A stretch of 9,363 nucleotides of DNA from DATARH01 sp035504235 (GTDB lineage Bacteria > Pseudomonadota > Alphaproteobacteria > ATCC43930 > CGMCC-115725): positions 1-9,363 of the forward strand of contig DATJSH010000235.1 of assembly GCA_035504235.1 (NCBI GenBank), written 5' to 3'. The notes beneath the pieces are model-generated. The model did no database searches. It saw only the letters and a list, made by a program, of their open reading frames with translations, and was not told the DNA's origin. A program made the position numbers and the translations under genes. Below are positions 5,537-9,363 of the stretch, piece after piece. Every line of letters starts with the position of its first letter. The stretch's first letter is position 1.

Positions 5537-8491
5537 GTAATCGACCAGCGCCGCGTCGAGCCGCGCCAGTTCGCCTTCGATGCGATGGATGAAATTCGCC
5601 CCTTGCAGGCGCAGCTTTGCCGGGGTCGGCTCGGGCATTGAGCTCAGCAACTCGCGCATGCGATTGACGCCAAACACTTGCGTGCAGGCATTCATCGCCG
5701 CCAGCCCCGCCTCGAAAGCCGGCACGTCGCCGCTGCCGCAGGCGCGGTCGATATCGGCGACGATGCGCGCGGAATCGGCGCGAAAATTGTCGATCAGCCG
5801 CTGCAACGCCTCGATGTCCTGGTTCGACGGCCAGAGCTGCGCGCCCGGGCCACGCTCGTCGCCGACGACGGCCTCGCCCGCGAAGCGCGGGTGCGAGGCC
5901 AGCTCGGTGACCACGCCGCGTGGGCCGGAGGGCGCCGCGACTTCCGGCTCGGCGTCGAGCGCGGTCGAGAGTGCGGCGACCAAACGGCGCGGCTCGATCG
6001 GCTTCGGGAGCACCGCGTCGAGACCTGCCTGTCGGGCTCGGTGCTCGGCGAGCTCGGGCTGGTCGCCGCTGAGCGCGATGATCGGCAGGCTCGGCCGCGC
6101 TCGCCGGCACTGCCGGGCGGCGCGATAGTCGGAGCCGGCATAGCCGGTCAAATCGAGCAGCAGCGCATCGAGATCGCGTGTCTCCAGCCCCTGCCGCGCC
6201 TCGTCGACATCCTCGGCGAAATGCACGGTGTACCCGGCGCGTGAGAGCGTCGAGCCGAGAATCTTGCGGTTCGCCGGATTGCCCGCGGCGACGAGGATCT
6301 GCCGACGCCGATGCGCGGGCGGACCGGCCGGTTGCGCCGGTGGTGGAGCGATGTGGATCGGCTCGTCGGGCTGAACGGAAGGCGGCGGAACCGGAGCCGG
6401 CGCGGTGTGCTCGACCGACTCAGGATGCGACACGGATGCTTCAACCGCACGAGGCCGCAATTGTGCGATCTCCTCAGTTGGCGACCGCAATGGCGGCGCA
6501 TCGTCAAAAATTGGCCGGCGCGGCGGAACCGCCTCGACGGCCGCTCGGCGCCGTGACAAAGACGGGTCTTCCGAAAACTCCGGCAACTTTTCGCTGAGAA
6601 ACCAGTCCGCCGGCTCGAGCCGCAGCGCGTGCAGCGCGCTGCGCAAGGCATTCGCGGTGAATGGCGCCGGCAGGATGCCGTCGAGCTCGCCATCCGCAAG
6701 ACCGATGACGCTGTCGATGCGCGGCTCCTCGGCGATGAACAGCACATAGGGGGGGCTCGGGCAGCGCGAGGCGCCGGCCCGATGCGCCCAACTCAACGCC
6801 TGCAGCACATCGCCTCGGCCATCGACGATCAGCACGGCTCGGCGGGTCCCGGCATCGAATGACTCAAGGTAGGCGAGCGCCTGATCACCAGCGCCGATCC
6901 AGCGCGGATCGGCGCGCCAGCTCTCGAGCGGCTCGATCAAGTCGCCGACGAACTCCTGATCTCTTGTGACAATCAGCACCGGCAGATGCGCGAGGTCGAG
7001 CGGCAAAGCGAACGAGCCCTGGTCGATCGTGAATGGCAGCTCGACGAGCGTCGTCATGCCGCGCCGCGCGTCGGCATCGACCGTGAGCCGACCGCCCATC
7101 AGACCCACAAGCCGGCCGACGACTGCTAGTCCTAGCGGTCGGCCTGCATCGTCCCAATCCTCGCCGACGGTCTCGAGCCGGCTGTCGGCGAGGCTGCTTG
7201 CCACCGCCAGACGCAGGGTCACATGATCGCCCCCGATCTCGGCCGGGTCGAGATTGATGCGCACCTTGCTCTGGCCGGACCGGCCGATGGCATTGGTGAC
7301 GAGGCAGATGAGAATCTGGCGCAGCTCATGGGGCCAGCCGCGCAGCTGATACGGCAGTTTCGGGTCAATGCGCAGTGCGAGCGCGATGCCGCGCTCAGCA
7401 GCAGGCGCGCGCAGCGCCTGGACCGCGGCGTTGGCCAACCGGTAGAGATCGAATGGACGCGTCTCCGGGGCGAACGTGCCGCCGTCGATCCGCACGTAAT
7501 TGAGCATGTCATCGAGCTGCAGCAGCATCGCGCGGGCGCTGCCCCTCATGCGGGCGATCATGTCCCACTGTTCGGGGTCGAGCGTCGTGCGGTCGAGCGC
7601 CGAGCCGGCGCGCGCGATCATCCGCAGCGGGCCGCGCAGGTCGTCGCTCAGAGCCGCAAGAAAACGGTTTTTTGCCGCGTTGGCGGTCTCGGCCGCGTGC
7701 TTGTCGCCAGCGAGACGCTCCAGCACCGCGCCGACATAGGCCGGCAACAGCACCATCGCCAGCACCATTCCAGCCGCGAGAAGCAGGTGTTCGCGCCAGA
7801 ACGGTGTCACCGCGACGACGGCGGCAAAGGTGACGATTTCGAGCCCGGTCGCCGCGGCCAGCATGCGGCGCCCGTGATGCTCGGCGCTGCTGATCGCGAT
7901 GTAGAGATAGACGAGCGCTAACGCCGCGGTCAGCGCGCCGCCGACGGCTAGCAGGATCGACAAGAGGCTGATATCGGAGATGAGCGCCGCCCAGCGGCGC
8001 AGCGACGAGCACCGCGCGTCGATCGCCAGGTTGAGGAGAAAAAGCCAGCCCGCCGCAAGGTTCAGCGAGCCGATCACCAGCGACGGCGCGATTGCGGGGT
8101 CGCCGGGCCGCGCCGCCAGCAAACCAAAAATATAGGCAACTATCGCCGCGTCGAGCAGCACCCGGGCGATGGTCTGGCGATGCTCGCTGCCCGGCTCGGC
8201 GCGCAGCCGAGCCAGGACCACGTCGAACCCCTTGAGGGCGACGGCAAAGCCGACCAAAGCCGGGGCGAACAGCAGCGCCGCGACCAGCACGATCCCGGTG
8301 TGGGGCGCACCGAGCATCGCGAGGCCGCCCGGCAGAGCCGCGAGCCCGACCGGCGGCAGCACCCCGGCCGCAACCAGCGTAAGGGCGACGAGACGGGGCG
8401 ATCGCGCCAAGTCGCACAGCCGCGAGAGTGCGTCGCCGCCCCTTGAGCAATCCGGGGGCCGATCAGGCGATGGGTCGGGCATGCTGACCAC
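5519..8491 (-). CDS. RpfC-like membrane hybrid histidine kinase homologue with degenerate phosphotransfer residues (probable pseudokinase)
   Basis: A 990-residue inner-membrane protein. Domains in order: seven or eight helices (about 33-58, 64-86, 108-126, 134-157, 168-199, 211-228, 235-256); HisKA-like 270-336; HATPase-like 384-487; receiver 504-622; Pro-rich linker 625-728; receiver 730-846; Hpt-like 888-988. This is the RpfC order. Catalytic positions are altered. The H-box reads SDDLRGPL, with Asp283 for His. The ATPase N-box keeps Asn400, but DxGxG is absent and G2 is GRPLGL. Receiver 1 has Thr509-Arg510 for the acidic pair and Ala609 for Lys, but keeps Asp557. Receiver 2 has Ala736-Gly737 for the acidic pair but keeps Asp780, Ser808 and Lys830. 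The Hpt His aligns with Ala931. There is no frameshift, so it is probably a functional non-kinase scaffold or sensor. The start is GTG 8491 (GGGGA 7 nt upstream); ATG 8482 is possible. No RpfF-like synthase is in the window. Confidence 0.85.
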   Translation of the reverse strand: MVSMPDPSPDRPPDCSRGGDALSRLCDLARSPRLVALTLVAAGVLPPVGLAALPGGLAMLGAPHTGIVLVAALLFAPALVGFAVALKGFDVVLARLRAEPGSEHRQTIARVLLDAAIVAYIFGLLAARPGDPAIAPSLVIGSLNLAAGWLFLLNLAIDARCSSLRRWAALISDISLLSILLAVGGALTAALALVYLYIAISSAEHHGRRMLAAATGLEIVTFAAVVAVTPFWREHLLLAAGMVLAMVLLPAYVGAVLERLAGDKHAAETANAAKNRFLAALSDDLRGPLRMIARAGSALDRTTLDPEQWDMIARMRGSARAMLLQLDDMLNYVRIDGGTFAPETRPFDLYRLANAAVQALRAPAAERGIALALRIDPKLPYQLRGWPHELRQILICLVTNAIGRSGQSKVRINLDPAEIGGDHVTLRLAVASSLADSRLETVGEDWDDAGRPLGLAVVGRLVGLMGGRLTVDADARRGMTTLVELPFTIDQGSFALPLDLAHLPVLIVTRDQEFVGDLIEPLESWRADPRWIGAGDQALAYLESFDAGTRRAVLIVDGRGDVLQALSWAHRAGASRCPSPPYVLFIAEEPRIDSVIGLADGELDGILPAPFTANALRSALHALRLEPADWFLSEKLPEFSEDPSLSRRRAAVEAVPPRRPIFDDAPPLRSPTEEIAQLRPRAVEASVSHPESVEHTAPAPVPPPSVQPDEPIHIAPPPAQPAGPPAHRRRQILVAAGNPANRKILGSTLSRAGYTVHFAEDVDEARQGLETRDLDALLLDLTGYAGSDYRAARQCRRARPSLPIIALSGDQPELAEHRARQAGLDAVLPKPIEPRRLVAALSTALDAEPEVAAPSGPRGVVTELASHPRFAGEAVVGDERGPGAQLWPSNQDIEALQRLIDNFRADSARIVADIDRACGSGDVPAFEAGLAAMNACTQVFGVNRMRELLSSMPEPTPAKLRLQGANFIHRIEGELARLDAALVDYLKTAK

Positions 8492-8602
8492 GTCGCAATC
8501 CCCGCGGCGGAGCGCTTGGCTGAAGGCTGCCCCGGGAGTCTATACGAAACCTCGAACAACGGCGATTTGCGAAACGCGTACCGATGTCGGATTGTCCAAA
8601 AG

Positions 8603-8618
8603 TGTCAATGATTTGACA
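8603..8618. promoter_or_regulatory. Perfect inverted repeat TGTCAA-N4-TTGACA, candidate operator or overlapping -35 boxes
   Basis: The gap between the regulator and the kinase-like gene (8492-8738) holds a perfect 6-bp inverted repeat with spacer TGAT. Each arm reads TTGACA on its own strand, the ideal -35 hexamer. On the minus strand, toward the kinase-like gene, no good -10 box lies 16-18 nt downstream, and the plus strand has none either, so an operator for a dimeric regulator is at least as likely. The rest of the gap shows no convincing terminator or gene. Confidence 0.35.
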
Positions 8619-8738
8619 TGGTTTTGCAGGATCCGGGACAGAACCTTTCGGCAAGCCGGGGAGGTGGGCGCTGCCGCAAAGCGCGAATCGCCATTTCCGG
8701 TTTTCTGCGGCTGCCCCGAGCACGATGGCCGACAGCGC

Positions 8739-9363
8739 CTATGGCAACATCAGCATGCCGATGCGCAACACCGCGGCGATGCTCGGGTCACTGATCGGAA
8801 CCTGCTCGTCGGGGTTGTACATTTTCAGCATGAGCGGACCGATGCCGTCGCCGATCACCACCGCTGCGTCGGCGGTGCCGTCTTTACGAGTGAGGAAGAC
8901 GATGTCACCCATCGCCGCCGGCGCCTGGGGATCGACATAGGCGAGCGCCCCGGGTCGTAACAGGACGCCCAGCCGCTGCGAGAAGTTGCGCACGAGAAAC
9001 CCGCTCTCGGTCGACCGCAGCAAATCGCCCAGCGGCATCCGATCGACCGGGCTCTCACGGTCGATCGCAAAACGGCGCATGCCGGCGCTGTCGGTTTTCA
9101 TCCGGCCGCAAACCGGCAACGACGCGGGTTCGCTCGGGTTCGCCGAATAGCGGATGCTGCGCTGGAGCGCATAGCGCTCAAGCGCGCCAAGGCGCCCCCA
9201 TTTGGCGCCTTCCTTCAACAGTGAGCGAGGCACACGCGGCAAGAGTTGCTCGACCGGGACGCCGCTCTTCAGCTGCTCGAGATTGTCGGCGGTGCGGCGC
9301 TCGAAGAGCGTGATGAGCTCTCCGGGCTGCATGCCGTAGAGCACCGCAACCTTCTCAATCTCA
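8739..9363 (-). CDS. XRE-family transcriptional regulator with LexA/S24-like C-terminal domain (N-terminus beyond window)
   Basis: Partial: the frame runs off the right edge, leaving 207 visible residues. The first ones (EIEKVAVLYGMQPGELI) look like the last helices of an XRE-type helix-turn-helix, so I read the gene as cut by the window and not as starting at the GTG at 9344. A middle region of about 110 residues resembles no domain I know. The last 70-80 residues (PGALAYVDPQ, then GDIVFL, then a Lys-Met-Tyr-Asn-Pro segment) follow the S24/LexA-like peptidase fold of phage-type repressors. The catalytic Ser-Lys dyad is not evident: no GDSM-like motif precedes PGALAYVDP, and the usual VKR segment is AVVIG. 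Self-cleavage is therefore doubtful. It probably binds DNA as a dimer, and the nearby inverted repeat at 8603 is a possible site. Confidence 0.65.
   Translation of the reverse strand, partial: EIEKVAVLYGMQPGELITLFERRTADNLEQLKSGVPVEQLLPRVPRSLLKEGAKWGRLGALERYALQRSIRYSANPSEPASLPVCGRMKTDSAGMRRFAIDRESPVDRMPLGDLLRSTESGFLVRNFSQRLGVLLRPGALAYVDPQAPAAMGDIVFLTRKDGTADAAVVIGDGIGPLMLKMYNPDEQVPISDPSIAAVLRIGMLMLP

Noticed and set aside
7509..8450. Minus-strand frame of 313 codons inside the kinase-like gene
   Set aside because: It is an alternative frame of the same strand, Arg/Gly/Ala-rich, while the main frame there encodes clear membrane helices.
5519..8491. Treating the kinase-like gene as a pseudogene
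   Set aside because: The frame is intact over 990 codons, domain boundaries and hydrophobic patterns are kept, and there is no premature stop, so a working pseudo-enzyme is more likely than decay.
8463..8723. Possible 86-residue gene between the regulator and the kinase-like gene
   Set aside because: It begins with GTG without a ribosome site, has no recognisable domain, and overlaps the kinase-like gene's start.

Overview
The window is GC-rich throughout, with strong G/C at third codon positions, short intergenic gaps and long antisense shadow frames. Together with the gene families present (MDR alcohol dehydrogenase, one-domain cupin, 47-residue TPR repeats, RpfC-like hybrid kinase), this points to an alphaproteobacterium, perhaps Hyphomicrobiales or Rhodospirillales. 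That assignment is inference; there is no rRNA or marker gene here. I see no tRNA, rRNA, CRISPR array, insertion sequence or phage structural gene.

Layout. Minus strand, 25-4082, is metabolic. In transcription order it holds a DadA-like FAD oxidoreductase, a 66-residue two-helix membrane protein and a TauE/SafE-family exporter, packed with gaps of 13 and 20 nt. A candidate promoter (TTGACA-N18-TACGAT) and an unusual leader of about 220 nt follow. The leader carries five copies of a CAGGAGG element in alternating orientations plus a second set of competing repeats. It precedes a small metal-binding cupin and a zinc-dependent alcohol dehydrogenase, which form a two-gene operon. The first three genes recall, loosely, arrangements that oxidise an amine and export sulfite or a related anion. 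The last two look like a separately controlled dehydrogenase unit.

Plus strand, 4265-5536: a soluble TPR protein built from seven back-to-back repeats of exactly 47 residues. It is divergent from the flavoprotein gene, and its 3' end overlaps the next gene tail to tail by 18 bp.

Minus strand, 5519-8491: a 990-residue membrane protein with the full domain order of an RpfC-type hybrid histidine kinase (7-8 helices, HisKA, HATPase, REC, REC, Hpt). By eye alignment, key residues of every phosphotransfer module are altered. The phospho-accepting His of HisKA is Asp, the ATPase G1 motif is gone, both receivers lack the acidic pair, the first receiver also lacks its Lys, and the Hpt His is Ala. The reading frame is nonetheless long and intact. 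I judge this the most notable object in the window: a candidate pseudo-phosphorelay scaffold.

Minus strand, 8739 to the right edge: the C-terminal part of an XRE-type regulator with a LexA/S24-like C-terminal domain, cut by the window end. Between it and the kinase-like gene lies a perfect inverted repeat (TGTCAA-N4-TTGACA) that could be an operator.
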